Notes: a model not told the origin generated them from the sequence alone. A stretch of 64,000 bases of DNA from Streptomyces atratus (GCF_900119365.1 NZ_FPJO01000001.1:327086-391085), one strand, 5' to 3'; positions 45,848-55,147 are shown, counted from the first letter of the stretch. Numbers and translations: made by a program.

Positions 45848-46639
45848 TCACCATTCCAGGGCCCAGGGCCTGCCGGTGGACGCGAAGTGACCGACGTTCA
45901 CACACTCGGTGGCGCCGATCCGCATCCGGCGGACCAGCGGCTGGTGGACGTGGCCGAACAGGGCGTACCGGGGGCGGGTCCGGCGGATGGCGTCCAACAG
46001 GGCCCGGCTGCCGCGCTCGAAGCGGCGCGCCACGGTGTCGTAGGTCAGCTCCGGCACCTCGGGCGGGATGTGGGTGCAGAGCACGTCGACCGGGCCGATC
46101 GCCTCGATCTTCGCCGCGTACTCCTCGTCGTCGATCTCGTACGGGGTCCTCATCGGGGTCTTCAGGCCGCCGCCGACGAAGCCGAAGACCCGGCCGCCGA
46201 TCTCGACCCGTTCGCCGTCCAGGACGGTGGTGCCGGGGTGTGCGTACTCGGGCCACAGGCCGGGGACGTCGACATTGCCGTAGGTGGCGTACGTCGGTGT
46301 GGGGAAGGCCGCGAAGAGTGCGGCGTACTGCTTGCGCACCGCCGAGACGATCGCGGCGTCGCGGTCCACGCCCTCCCACAGGCCGCGGCCGAACTCGCGG
46401 GCCTCCTCGAAGCGGCGCGCGGTGCGCAGCGCGACGATCCGGTCGGCGTTCTCCACACCGAAGAGGTCGGGGAAGATGCCGCGCGAGTGGTCGGCGTAGT
46501 CGAGGAAGAGCACCAGGTCACCGAGGCAGACCAGCGCGTCGGCGCCGTCCCCGGCGCGGGCCAGCGCCTCGGCGTTGCCGTGCACGTCGCTGACCACGTG
46601 GATGCGCGTGCGCTGTCGGGTGCTGTCTCCGGCTCGCAT
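45848..46639 (-). CDS. Metallophosphoesterase
   Basis: 263 residues. Dimetal-site blocks in order: VVSDVHGN near 16, CLGDLVLF near 40, YGNVD near 117, CTHIPPE near 188, and GHVHQP near 230. Asn of the usual GNHD block is in GNVD, as in many class III-type esterases. Substrate unknown. ATG 46639 is fixed by a leaderless -10. Confidence 0.9.
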   Translation of the reverse strand: MRAGDSTRQRTRIHVVSDVHGNAEALARAGDGADALVCLGDLVLFLDYADHSRGIFPDLFGVENADRIVALRTARRFEEAREFGRGLWEGVDRDAAIVSAVRKQYAALFAAFPTPTYATYGNVDVPGLWPEYAHPGTTVLDGERVEIGGRVFGFVGGGLKTPMRTPYEIDDEEYAAKIEAIGPVDVLCTHIPPEVPELTYDTVARRFERGSRALLDAIRRTRPRYALFGHVHQPLVRRMRIGATECVNVGHFASTGRPWALEW

Positions 46640-46646
46640 GACGATC

Positions 46647-46652
46647 ACCCTA
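46647..46652 (-). promoter_or_regulatory. -10 element of a leaderless promoter (metallophosphoesterase)
   Basis: Minus strand TAGGGT, seven bases, then ATG 46639. The rest of the 267-bp divergent gap to the acyl-CoA ligase holds no feature I can support. Confidence 0.6.
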
Positions 46653-46919
46653 GGACCCCGCCGGTCACCTGGGTAGAGGCCGCCGGACCTGCGAATATCG
46701 TCGTCCGGTCACGCGGGTGGACTACTGTGCGCCCAAGGATCACCGTTGTGTGTGACGCATGAGACATCTGACCGGAACCCCCTATCGGGAACCGAGTACT
46801 GGTGGGTAACGTCCGGGCAGTCCAGTCGTGCTCACCCCACTGAGCGCCTGCCAATCTTGGACCGCAGCCGGTGCGTCGCACAGAGCCGTGGCACCGGAGC
46901 CCGATGAGGAGCAGCAGTC

Positions 46920-48716
46920 TTGCGCGAGTTCAGCCTTCCGGCCCTGTACGAGGTCCCCTCGGACGGCAACCTGACGGATCTCATCCGCCGCAATGCCGCT
47001 CAGCATCCCGATGCCGCGGTGATGAGCCGCAAGGTGGGGGGCGCGTGGACCGATGTCGACGCCACGCAGTTCCTGGCCGAGGTCAGAGGCGTCGCCAAGG
47101 GTCTGATCGCCGCGGGCGTCGAGGCCGGTGACCGGGTGGCCCTGCTCTCGCGCACCCGCTACGAGTGGGTGCTGCTCGACTTCGCGATCTGGAGCGCCGG
47201 CGCGGTCACCGTCCCGGTGTACGAGACCAGCTCGCCCGAGCAGATCCAGTGGATCCTCGGTGACTCCGGCACCGCGCTGTGCCTCGTGGAGTCCGAGGCG
47301 CACCAGGCCTCCGTGGTCTCCGTCCAGGCGGACCTGCCGGACCTGAAGGGCATCTGGCAGATCGAGGACGACGCGATCCGCCGGCTGACGGCGATCGGGG
47401 AGGACGTCTCGGACGAGACGCTGGACCTGCGGATGGCGAGCGCCAAGGCGGACGACCCGGCCACCATCGTCTACACCTCGGGCACCACCGGCCGCCCCAA
47501 GGGCTGTGTGCTCACGCACCGCAGCTTCTTCGCCGAGTGCGGCAACGTGGTGGAGCGGCTGAAGCCGCTCTTCCGGAGCGGCGAGTGCTCCGTGCTGCTC
47601 TTCCTGCCCGCCGCGCACGTCTTCGGACGGCTGGTCGAGGTGGCCTCGGTGATGGCCCCGATCAAGCTCGGCTGCGTACCGGACATCAAGCACCTCACCG
47701 ATGAACTGGCCTCGTTCCGGCCGACGTTGATCCTCGGCGTGCCGCGGGTCTTCGAGAAGGTCTACAACGCGGCGCGCGCCAAGGCGCAGGCCGACGGCAA
47801 GGGCAGGATCTTCGACAAGGCCGCGAACACCGCGATCGCGTACAGCCGCGCGCTGGACACCCCCCAGGGCCCGCCCCTGGGCCTGAAGCTGAAGCACAAG
47901 ATCTTCGACCGGCTGGTCTACGGCAAGCTGCGCGCGGTGCTCGGTGGGCGCGGCGAGTACGCGATCTCCGGCGGCGCGCCGCTGGGCGAGCGGCTCGGCC
48001 ACTTCTACCGCGGGATCGGCTTCACGGTCCTGGAGGGCTACGGCCTGACCGAGACCTGTGCGGCCACCGCCTTCAACCCGTGGGACCGGCAGAAGATCGG
48101 TACGGTCGGCCAGCCGCTGCCCGGTTCGGTCGTGCGGATCGCGGACGACGGCGAGGTGCTGCTGCACGGCGAGCACCTGTTCACCGGCTACTGGAACAAC
48201 GAGGCGGCGACGGCCGAGGCGCTGGCCGACGGCTGGTTCCACACCGGTGACATCGGCACGCTCGACGAGGACGGCTATCTCACGATCACCGGCCGCAAGA
48301 AGGAGATCATCGTCACGGCGGGCGGGAAGAACGTCGCTCCCGCGGTGATCGAGGACCGGATCCGGGGCCACGCCCTGGTCGCCGAGTGCATGGTGGTCGG
48401 CGACGGACGGCCGTTCGTGGGCGCGCTGGTCACCCTGGACGAGGAGTTCCTGGGCCGCTGGGCCGAGGAGCACGGCAAGCCGTCCGGCTCGACGGCCGTG
48501 TCGCTGCGCGAGGACCCGGAGCTGCTGGCCGCGGTGCAGCGGGCGGTGGACGACGGGAACGCGGCCGTCTCCAAGGCGGAGTCGGTGCGCAAGTTCCGCA
48601 TCCTGGACTCGCAGTTCACCGAGGAGGCGGGCCACATCACGCCGTCGCTGAAGCTGAAGCGGAACGTGGTGGCGAAGGACTTCGCGGACGAGATCGAGTC
48701 GATCTACCGGGGCTGA
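46920..48716 (+). CDS. Long-chain fatty acid-CoA ligase
   Basis: 598-residue adenylate-forming enzyme activating fatty acids to acyl-CoA. AMP-binding YTSGTTGRPKGC near 182-193, GYGLTET near 374, DGWFHTGDIG near 438, and the hinge/catalytic region TGRKKEIIVTAGGKNVAP near 458. Like FadD15-type mycobacterial ligases, which activate long-chain fatty acids. TTG start at 46920 with GAGGAG eight bases upstream. The last codons are duplicated just after the stop. Confidence 0.95.
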   Translation: MREFSLPALYEVPSDGNLTDLIRRNAAQHPDAAVMSRKVGGAWTDVDATQFLAEVRGVAKGLIAAGVEAGDRVALLSRTRYEWVLLDFAIWSAGAVTVPVYETSSPEQIQWILGDSGTALCLVESEAHQASVVSVQADLPDLKGIWQIEDDAIRRLTAIGEDVSDETLDLRMASAKADDPATIVYTSGTTGRPKGCVLTHRSFFAECGNVVERLKPLFRSGECSVLLFLPAAHVFGRLVEVASVMAPIKLGCVPDIKHLTDELASFRPTLILGVPRVFEKVYNAARAKAQADGKGRIFDKAANTAIAYSRALDTPQGPPLGLKLKHKIFDRLVYGKLRAVLGGRGEYAISGGAPLGERLGHFYRGIGFTVLEGYGLTETCAATAFNPWDRQKIGTVGQPLPGSVVRIADDGEVLLHGEHLFTGYWNNEAATAEALADGWFHTGDIGTLDEDGYLTITGRKKEIIVTAGGKNVAPAVIEDRIRGHALVAECMVVGDGRPFVGALVTLDEEFLGRWAEEHGKPSGSTAVSLREDPELLAAVQRAVDDGNAAVSKAESVRKFRILDSQFTEEAGHITPSLKLKRNVVAKDFADEIESIYRG

Positions 48717-48747
48717 CCCGGCAGTCGATCTACCGGGGCTGACCCGG
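48697..48747 (+). repeat. 25-bp direct repeat over the acyl-CoA ligase stop
   Basis: 48697-48721 is repeated exactly at 48723-48747 with one base between (period 26). The first copy holds the codons for SIYRG and the stop; the second is a non-coding echo of the gene's end, apparently a recent tandem duplication. Confidence 0.95.
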
Positions 48748-48751
48748 TATC

Positions 48752-48798
48752 CGTACGCGAGAGGGCCCGCACGGCGTGTGCAGGCCCTCTCGCGTACG
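48752..48798. terminator. Bidirectional hairpin between convergent genes
   Basis: Perfect 16-bp arms beginning CGTACGCGAGAG (48752-48767 and 48783-48798), 15-nt loop, four bases from the glycosyltransferase stop. Confidence 0.88.
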
Positions 48799-48802
48799 TG
48801 GC

Positions 48803-49945
48803 TCAGAGCAGCGCCCGGAGCCGTTCGGCGAGCAGGTCCCAGCGCCACTTCTCCTCGACCCAGGCCCGGCCCCGCTCCCCCATCCGCTGCCGCAGCTCCG
48901 GGTCGTGGAGCAGGGTGACGATCCGGTCGGCCGTCTCCTCCACGCTGCCGCCGCGCACCACCCACCCGGTCTCGCCGTCGAGCACCGCGTCGGGCGCGCC
49001 GCCCGAGTCGCCCGCCACCACCGGCAGACCGGTCGCGGAGGCCTCCAGGAAGACGATGCCGAGCCCCTCCACGTCCAGGCCGCCCCGGCGGGTGCGGCAC
49101 GGCATGGCGAAGACGTCGCCCGCGCCGTAGTGGGCGGGCAGCTCCTCCCACGGCACCGGTCCGGTGAACCGCACGGACTCCTCGACCCCGGTCTGAGCGG
49201 CCAGCCGCTTCAGCTCCTTGGCGTACGGTCCGCCGCCGACGATCAGGAGCACCGCGTCCGGCACCTGCGCCAGGATCGCGGGCATCGCGAGGATCAGCGT
49301 GTCCTGGCCCTTGCGCGGCACGAGCCGTGACACACAGACGACGACGGGCCGGTCCGCGAGGCCGAGCCCGGCCCTGACCCGGTCCCCGCCCGATCCCGGG
49401 TGGAAGGTCTTCTCGTCGACGCCGGGCGGCAGTTGAGCCATGAGCGCCGCGGCCCCGGGGCTGAGCGCGGGGGCGATCCGGGAGCGGGTGTACTCCCCCA
49501 GATAGGTGATCGTGTCGGTGCCCTCGCCGATCCGTCGCAGCAGCTGCCGGGCCGCGGGCAGCTGGGCCCAGCCCGCCTCGTGCCCGTGGGTGGTGGCGAC
49601 CAGACGGCGGGCGCCTGCCCTGCGCAGCGCCGGTGCCATCAGCCCGAGCGGGGCCGCGGCTCCGAACCAGACGGAGGTGCAGCCGTGTTCGCGCAGCAGC
49701 CGTACCGCGCGCCGGGTGACCCGCGGGGTCGGCAGCAGCATCGTCGTCGGGTCGCGCACAACGGTGAACGGCTGCTCGGCGTCGAAGGCGGCGGTGGCCG
49801 CGACGCCTTCGGCGGTCCGCTTCCAGGTGGAGGCGTAGACGACGATCCGTCCGGGGTCCAGGCGCAGCGCCATGTTGTGCAGAAACGCCTGGATGCCGCC
49901 GGGGCGGGGCGGGAAGTCGTTGGTCACGATCAGGGTCTTGTCCAT
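48803..49945 (-). CDS. GT4-family glycosyltransferase (PimB-like)
   Basis: 380 residues, GT-B fold. N-terminal TNDFPPRPGGIQAFLHNMA near 7-25; donor-binding VSRLVPRKGQDTLI near 195 and the EX7E-type motif GLGIVFLEASATGLPVV near 295. Closest in pattern to actinobacterial phosphatidylinositol mannosyltransferases (PimB'), so a lipid-linked sugar acceptor is likely. Start at ATG 49945 (MDKTLIVTNDF); TACTGT eight bases upstream may be a near-leaderless promoter. Divergent from a GT87 gene. Confidence 0.88.
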   Translation of the reverse strand: MDKTLIVTNDFPPRPGGIQAFLHNMALRLDPGRIVVYASTWKRTAEGVAATAAFDAEQPFTVVRDPTTMLLPTPRVTRRAVRLLREHGCTSVWFGAAAPLGLMAPALRRAGARRLVATTHGHEAGWAQLPAARQLLRRIGEGTDTITYLGEYTRSRIAPALSPGAAALMAQLPPGVDEKTFHPGSGGDRVRAGLGLADRPVVVCVSRLVPRKGQDTLILAMPAILAQVPDAVLLIVGGGPYAKELKRLAAQTGVEESVRFTGPVPWEELPAHYGAGDVFAMPCRTRRGGLDVEGLGIVFLEASATGLPVVAGDSGGAPDAVLDGETGWVVRGGSVEETADRIVTLLHDPELRQRMGERGRAWVEEKWRWDLLAERLRALL

Positions 49946-50064
49946 CCCGGCCGACAGTACCGGGCGGTCCGGCCCCGATGGCTCCCGCACCGGCCGTGCG
50001 GGCATCATGGCCCCTCGTACCACCGCACAACGACCGACGAATGACGGATACGGATGAGGCGTTC

Positions 50065-51315
50065 ATGACGGGATCGACCGGCGCACGGCTCGCCGCCGCA
50101 GCGGTGTGGGCCCTGACCAGGGTCGCGCTGCTGCTCTTCGTCACCAAGGTGATCACACTGCCCGGCCCGGACGTGACCAGTGACGTCTCGGTGATCTACC
50201 ACGGCTGGTCCGAGGTCCTGAAGACCGGTACGTATCCGGAGTCCGACGTCACCTGGCAGTACCCGCCGCTGGCCGCGCTGGCCATCCTCTCCCCCGCGCT
50301 GCTGCCGTTCCTGGACTACGCCTCGGCCTTCTTCGTCCTCGCGTTCGTGTGCGACGGGCTGGTGCTGGCGCTGCTGCTGTACGCGGGCCGGGGCGGCGGC
50401 CGGTCGGTGGCGGGCGCCTGGGTGTGGGTGGCGGGGGTGCCGCTGCTCGGCACGACCGCGTACGCCCGTTACGACGTGATGGTCACGGCGGTGGCGGTGG
50501 CGGCGCTCCTGGCGGGGCTGCGGCATCCGCGGGTGATGGGGGTGCTGGCCGCCGTCGGTGCGCTGCTGAAGGTGTGGCCGGCACTGATCCTGGCCGGTAC
50601 GGCGCGCGGCCGGCGCACGCGGCTGGCGTGGACGGCCGCGGCGGTGACGGCGGCCGGGCTGCTGGTGGGGTGCGCCGTGGCGATGCCGGGGGCGCTGGCC
50701 TTCCTCGGCGCCCAGCGCGACCGGGGCACCGAGGTCGAGTCGCTGGGCGCGCTGATCTTCCATGTGGCGCGGCAGTTCGGCTGGCAGGGCCGGGTGGAGC
50801 TGCACTACGGCTCGATGGAGTTCCTGGGTCCGCACGTGCCGCTGGTGAGCACGCTCGCCCTCGGTCTGTCCGTGCTCGCGTTCGGCTGGCTGCTGGTGTG
50901 GCGGCTGCGGGCCCGTGACTTCGGCGCGAGCACTCCGGCGGACGCGGCGTTCGCGGCGGTGCTGCTGTTCACGACGACGAGCCGGGTGATCAGCCCCCAG
51001 TACATGCTGTGGCTGGTCGGTCTGGCGGCGGTCTGCCTGGTCTTCCGCGACAGCCGGATGGTCCTGCCGGCCGGTCTGGTGCTGCTGGCGACGGGCATCA
51101 CCCAGTGGGAGTTCCCGCTCGGGTTCACACACGTGGTGACCAGCGACGCGACCGGCGTGACGCTGATGTTCCTGCGCAACGGCCTGCTGGTCGCGGCGAC
51201 GCTGATCGCCTGCCGCCGGCTGTGGCGACGGACGGTTCCCGGGGCGGCGCGCGACGACCGCGGGTCCGCCGTGCGGCCCGGTCCCGGCCGGGAGGCGGAG
51301 CCGGTCGGCTCCTAG
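50065..51315 (+). CDS. GT87/DUF2029 membrane glycosyltransferase
   Basis: About 416 residues with roughly ten membrane helices. The GT-C family hallmark appears early: an acidic loop after helix 1 (VTSDVSVIYHGWSEVLKTGTYPES, then WQYPP) near 38-68. GT87 includes the polyprenyl-phosphate-mannose-dependent mannosyltransferase PimE. Next to a PimB-like gene, this suggests a role in mannolipid or envelope polysaccharide synthesis. ATG 50065 follows GATGAGG; ATG 50041 is an alternative. Overlaps the convergent lipoprotein gene by 4 bp. Confidence 0.85.
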   Translation: MTGSTGARLAAAAVWALTRVALLLFVTKVITLPGPDVTSDVSVIYHGWSEVLKTGTYPESDVTWQYPPLAALAILSPALLPFLDYASAFFVLAFVCDGLVLALLLYAGRGGGRSVAGAWVWVAGVPLLGTTAYARYDVMVTAVAVAALLAGLRHPRVMGVLAAVGALLKVWPALILAGTARGRRTRLAWTAAAVTAAGLLVGCAVAMPGALAFLGAQRDRGTEVESLGALIFHVARQFGWQGRVELHYGSMEFLGPHVPLVSTLALGLSVLAFGWLLVWRLRARDFGASTPADAAFAAVLLFTTTSRVISPQYMLWLVGLAAVCLVFRDSRMVLPAGLVLLATGITQWEFPLGFTHVVTSDATGVTLMFLRNGLLVAATLIACRRLWRRTVPGAARDDRGSAVRPGPGREAEPVGS

Positions 51316-52550
51316 CCGAGCCCGGAGCGCAGATGCTCCCGCCAGAGCGCGGTGAAGTCCTGCGGGGTCGTGTCGAGCACCTCGTGCATGGCCTGCTCCA
51401 CCGCTCCGTCCCGCCCCCGATGCCCTCCGACGGCCCGGTAGAAGGCGAACAGCTTCTTCTCGCCCCAGTGGTCGGCGATCAGCGCGCAGGCCGCCCAGCC
51501 GCCCTCGTACGCCCTCGCCAGGCGCGCGGGGTCGCCCGCGAAGCCGAAGTCCTCGTCCGCGGGAAGCTCGGCGGGCAGGTCGCCGCGCCGGACGGCGTCG
51601 GCGAGTTCGGGCGCGATCCGTGCCGGGGTGCGGTCCTCGGAGCGGTAGGCCGCCCAGTCCGCGAAGCCCTCGGAGAGCCAGGCCGGGGTCGCGGCGGAGG
51701 TGCGGGCGCGGGTGGCGACATGGGTGGTCTCGTGGGTGAGCACGATCCGCTGCCCGAAGGTGCCGAGCGTGCCGTACGCCTGCGGGTTGACGATCACCCG
51801 GTCGGCGGGGGTCCGGCCCGTGCCGCCGGTCTGCCCGGTGGTGACGGCGGCGATGCCCCGGTAGTCCGCCGCCGTGCCCAGCAGCTCCGCCATGTCGTCC
51901 ACCGTGCGCGGTACGAGCAGCACCACGCGGCCCGCCCAGTGCTCCGGCCAGGCGCGGGAGACGGCGGGCACCGCGCGGTCCGCGGTCCGGGCGATGGCGC
52001 GCAGCTCCTGTCCGGTGCGGCCGACGCCGAGCACGAGGCTGTGCGTCCCGTGCACCACCCGTACGTCGCCCTGCTGCCAGAGCAGGCGGGCACCGTCCCC
52101 GCCGGCCCGGTCCCCGACGACGTACCAGCGGCCGTCCGCCCGGTCCCGTCTCAGGTCGAGCACCCGGTCCGCGGCGACCGGAGCGGCGTCGTAGTCCTTG
52201 ATCCGGTAGCGCAGCTCGACCTCGGCGGTGGCCCGGTCGGCGCCCTGCCCGGTCACGTCGTGCAGACGGTACGTCCATGAGCCGAGCGGTACGTCCGCGA
52301 GGTTGGCGAGCTCCCGGCGCTCGGCCGTGCGCAGCCCGGTGGCCCCGGGGTCCGTCGTGGCCAGGAAGGCGTCCGTGTCGTGGTCGAGCACGGCGGCGGC
52401 CCGGCGGTCCAGCGTGGCGCGGATGCCCCGGGCGGTGGCCCCGGGAGCGGCGTCGTCGTCGGGGGCCGCGCAGCCGGAGACGAGCAGCAGCCCGGCGAGC
52501 AGCGCCCCCGCCGCCCGCCGCCCGCCGTGCCGTCCCCGCCTGCCATTCAC
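51312..52550 (-). CDS. Lipoprotein zinc metallopeptidase (gluzincin, peptidase MA-like)
   Basis: 412 residues. Signal sequence with lipobox LVSGC (Cys near 27), so anchored on the outer face of the membrane. A domain of NTF2/SnoaL-like look (about 40-150) precedes the peptidase part: LTHETTHVATRA (HExxH, near 272) and the third ligand Glu in WLSEGFADWAAY near 293. Substrate unknown. Same strand as the NlpC/P60 genes, 16 bp after the first. Confidence 0.87.
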   Translation of the reverse strand: MNGRRGRHGGRRAAGALLAGLLLVSGCAAPDDDAAPGATARGIRATLDRRAAAVLDHDTDAFLATTDPGATGLRTAERRELANLADVPLGSWTYRLHDVTGQGADRATAEVELRYRIKDYDAAPVAADRVLDLRRDRADGRWYVVGDRAGGDGARLLWQQGDVRVVHGTHSLVLGVGRTGQELRAIARTADRAVPAVSRAWPEHWAGRVVLLVPRTVDDMAELLGTAADYRGIAAVTTGQTGGTGRTPADRVIVNPQAYGTLGTFGQRIVLTHETTHVATRARTSAATPAWLSEGFADWAAYRSEDRTPARIAPELADAVRRGDLPAELPADEDFGFAGDPARLARAYEGGWAACALIADHWGEKKLFAFYRAVGGHRGRDGAVEQAMHEVLDTTPQDFTALWREHLRSGLG

Positions 52551-52566
52551 CCGATCGAGGGTACGG

Positions 52567-53598
52567 TCAGACGCGGGTGACCGACGAGACGGGCATCATG
52601 CCGACGGGGTCGTAGCGCACCGGGGCCCCTGGGTACGGGGCATGGATCACCTGGCCGTTGCCGACGTACATCGCGATGTGGCCGGCGTCCGCGCGGTAGA
52701 CGACCAGGTCTCCGGGGCGGGCCTCGGAGAGCCGCACCATGTGTCCCGCGTACCGCTGGGCCTGCGAGGTCCGCGGCAGGCTGACCCCAGCCTGGGCGTA
52801 CGCCCACTGCATCAGCCCGGAACAGTCGAATCCGGCCGGCCCGTTGGCCCCCCAGATGTACGGGCGGCCCAGCGCCTGCCGGACCGCCGCGACGGCCACC
52901 GCCGCGCGTGCGGAGCCGGCCGGCAGATCGGCCGTCGCCGGGAACGCGCCGTCGCGGCCGGAGCGCGAGGCCCGCTCGAACTGCGCCCGGTCGGCGCCGG
53001 GCAGCGTGGCCAGCAGCTTCCTGGCCTCGGTGATCTTGCGCTCGACGGTCCGTTTGTGCCGGGTGGCGGCCGCCCGGTTGCGCTCCAGCTCGGCCAGCGC
53101 ACGGTCCGCCTCCGCGCGGGTCTGCGCGAGCCCGCGCTGGACCTGCTGGAGCTGCCGCAGCTCGGTGGCCTGGAGGCCGGTCAGCCGCTCCAGCACGGCC
53201 GCCCGGTCGAGATAGCTGTCCGGGTCGGAGGAGAGCAGCAGGGCGAGCGAGGGGTCGATACCGCCGGAACGGTACTGCGCGCTCGCCGCCGAACCCAGCG
53301 CCGTACGCATCCGGTTGACCTGTTCCTGGCCGCGGGCCGCCCGGTCCTGGGCCCGGTCGAACTCGCCACGCAGCCGGTCGGCGTTCTCGCCGGCCTTGTT
53401 GTACTGCTCGGTGGCCCGCTCGGCCTGGGTGTACAGCAGGTCGATCCGGGCCTTGGCGGTCCGGGGCGCGCCCTGCGGGTCGGCGTTCGCGGTGGCCGCC
53501 CCGAGGGTGGCGGCGACGGTCGCCGCCGCGGCCGAAAGAACGGTGGCCCGGACGCTCAGGTTGAGGCCGGACTGTGTGGAACGGCGATGGGACACCAC
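52567..53598 (-). CDS. Secreted NlpC/P60 cell-wall hydrolase (first of a pair)
   Basis: 343 residues. Signal peptide ending near ANA (about 40), an alpha-helical coiled coil at about 45-200 like the auto-inhibitory region of RipA and PcsB proteins, and a C-terminal NlpC/P60 domain with Cys in GFDCSGLMQWAY near 256 and His in DAGHIAMYVG near 304. Expected to cut the D-Glu to diamino-acid bond of peptidoglycan stems. Start taken at GTG 53598 (VVSHRRS); GTG 53610 is in frame. Paralogue of the next gene. Confidence 0.9.
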   Translation of the reverse strand: MVSHRRSTQSGLNLSVRATVLSAAAATVAATLGAATANADPQGAPRTAKARIDLLYTQAERATEQYNKAGENADRLRGEFDRAQDRAARGQEQVNRMRTALGSAASAQYRSGGIDPSLALLLSSDPDSYLDRAAVLERLTGLQATELRQLQQVQRGLAQTRAEADRALAELERNRAAATRHKRTVERKITEARKLLATLPGADRAQFERASRSGRDGAFPATADLPAGSARAAVAVAAVRQALGRPYIWGANGPAGFDCSGLMQWAYAQAGVSLPRTSQAQRYAGHMVRLSEARPGDLVVYRADAGHIAMYVGNGQVIHAPYPGAPVRYDPVGMMPVSSVTRV

Positions 53599-53759
53599 AG
53601 GACGCCGCACTCCCTTCCGCTGTACGCAGACGCGCGCAGCCCCTGCCGCCCGGGGCGGGCGGACCGACGACCGGGAGCTGCACAGCAGGCAGACAGTAGT
53701 CGGACGATCACGGAGCGACGAACGGCCACACCGGAGGGAGGGGCGGCGAATACGGCGAC

Positions 53760-53792
53760 GCCCCGCCGGTGACCTGTGGTCTCCGGCGGGGC
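53760..53792 (-). terminator. Hairpin after the second NlpC/P60 gene
   Basis: GCCCCGCCGG (53760-53769) and CCGGCGGGGC (53783-53792) with an inner GACC/GGTC pair; 43 bp beyond the leftward stop at 53836. It separates the two paralogues into different transcription units. Confidence 0.75.
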
Positions 53793-53835
53793 GGACTGTC
53801 TGCGAGGGCGCGGGAATTCGCCCGTTCGGGCGTCG

Positions 53836-54864
53836 TCAGCCGACGCGCACGCCGAACTGGAAGCTGCCCATGGTGTCCATCGACTCGAAGCGGACGACCG
53901 TGCCCGTGTACGGGGCGTGCAGGACGGTGTTGTTGCCCGCGTAGAGGCCCACGTGAGAGGTGTTGTTGAAGAAGACCAGGTCGCCCGGCTTCAGCGCGCT
54001 GCGCCCGATGCGGGCACCATCGTTGACCTGGGTGTACGTGACCCGGGAGATCTGGACGTTGGCCTGGGCGTAGGCCCACTGGGTCAGCCCGGAGCAGTCG
54101 AAGGATCCGGGGCCGGTGCCACCGCGTTGGTACGGCTTGCCCACCTGGGTCTTGGCGGCGTTCAGTGCGGCGGCACCCCAGGCGGAGGCGGGGAGTTCGT
54201 TGCCCAGGTCGACGCGGTCGCCCGCGGAGCGGCTGGCGCGCTGCTGGTCCTCGCGCATCTTCGTGCGCTCGGCGGTGGTCATCGAGTTGAGCAGGCGCTG
54301 CGCCTCGGCCAGCTTGTTCTGGAGCTTCTTCTTCTTCTCGCCGAGCGTCTTGCGTACGTCCGCGAGGTCACCGAGCTTGTCCTGGGCCTCCTTGCGCTGC
54401 TGCGCGAGGACCCGCTGCTTCTCCTGGATCTTCCCCAGGGCCTCGGTCTGCTTGGCCGTCAACTGGTCGAGGGCCGAGGCCTCGTCGAGGAAGGTGTCCG
54501 GGTTGGACGAGAGGAAGAGCTGCACCGACGGGTCGATGCCGCCGGAGCGGTACTGCGCCGCGGCGAGCGAACCGAGGCCGTTGCGGAGCGTATTGATCTC
54601 CTGCTGGCCGCGGGCCACCTTGTCCTGCAGCGCGCCGACTTCCTTCTCCAGCTTCTGCTGCTTCTCCTTGGCGCCGTAGTACTGCTCGTTGGCCTCGCCG
54701 GCCTCGTGGCCGATCTTCTCGACCTTCGCCTTGACCTCGCTCTTGGAGGGCTTCGGGTCGGCGTGGGCCGCCTGGGAGGTCAGGGCCACGGCTGCGGCGG
54801 CGGTCGCGGTGAGCACGGTCACACGGGCGCGGCTCGGCTGCTTGGGACGACGGTGGGACGCCAC
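53836..54864 (-). CDS. Secreted NlpC/P60 cell-wall hydrolase (second of a pair)
   Basis: 342 residues, same architecture as its neighbour: signal peptide (cleavage after SQAAHA near 36), Lys/Glu/Gln-rich coiled coil at about 40-205, then NlpC/P60 with Cys in SFDCSGLTQWAY near 252 and His in NTSHVGLYAG near 299. Both share the segment AAQYRSGGIDPS. GTG 54864 has GAAGGAG nine bases upstream. The 130-base leader contains a candidate shortened c-di-AMP riboswitch. Confidence 0.93.
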   Translation of the reverse strand: MASHRRPKQPSRARVTVLTATAAAAVALTSQAAHADPKPSKSEVKAKVEKIGHEAGEANEQYYGAKEKQQKLEKEVGALQDKVARGQQEINTLRNGLGSLAAAQYRSGGIDPSVQLFLSSNPDTFLDEASALDQLTAKQTEALGKIQEKQRVLAQQRKEAQDKLGDLADVRKTLGEKKKKLQNKLAEAQRLLNSMTTAERTKMREDQQRASRSAGDRVDLGNELPASAWGAAALNAAKTQVGKPYQRGGTGPGSFDCSGLTQWAYAQANVQISRVTYTQVNDGARIGRSALKPGDLVFFNNTSHVGLYAGNNTVLHAPYTGTVVRFESMDTMGSFQFGVRVG

Positions 54865-54888
54865 GGAGGCGAGCTCCTTCTTCCTCGA

Positions 54889-54951
54889 GCCGCCTACCGG
54901 GCTGTGGGGGATCGGATCCCCGGCTCCGTGCATGTCACGGACTCGGCGGTG
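54889..54951 (-). ncRNA. Candidate shortened ydaO (c-di-AMP) riboswitch
   Basis: On the minus strand the 5' block CACCGCCGAGTCCG, then CGGAGCCGGGGATCC, and the 3' block CCCGGTAGGCGG are those I recall from Streptomyces ydaO elements before cell-wall hydrolase genes; CCGCC and GGCGG close the element. The middle of the usual aptamer (the GGGGUGAAUC and GUAGGG parts) is missing, so it may be a reduced variant or a decayed remnant. Confidence 0.45.
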
Positions 54952-55003
54952 CCTTCACCGTCACCCCGGGTGGGTGATCAACCGTGCGAAGGTTCGAGGC
55001 CCG

Positions 55004-55033
55004 ACCCTAGTGACCAACTTGTGATCAGTTCAA
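55004..55033 (-). promoter_or_regulatory. Promoter of the second NlpC/P60 gene
   Basis: Minus strand TTGAAC (55033-55028), 18-bp spacer, TAGGGT (55009-55004). It predicts a start near 54997 and a leader of about 130 bases, room for a riboswitch. Confidence 0.6.
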
Positions 55034-55147
55034 ATCCTCACCCGAAAAATCTCATCACGGGCTGCACTTCTTTACCCACGACACACAGGGTGTAGCCGAG
55101 ACTTGACGGTCCGTTCCCCGATTTCCGCCGAGACCCGGCAAGTGCCA

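Noticed and set aside
54940..54951. Full-length c-di-AMP riboswitch
   Set aside because: Only the outer blocks can be found; the central conserved segments are absent, so only a shortened candidate is reported.
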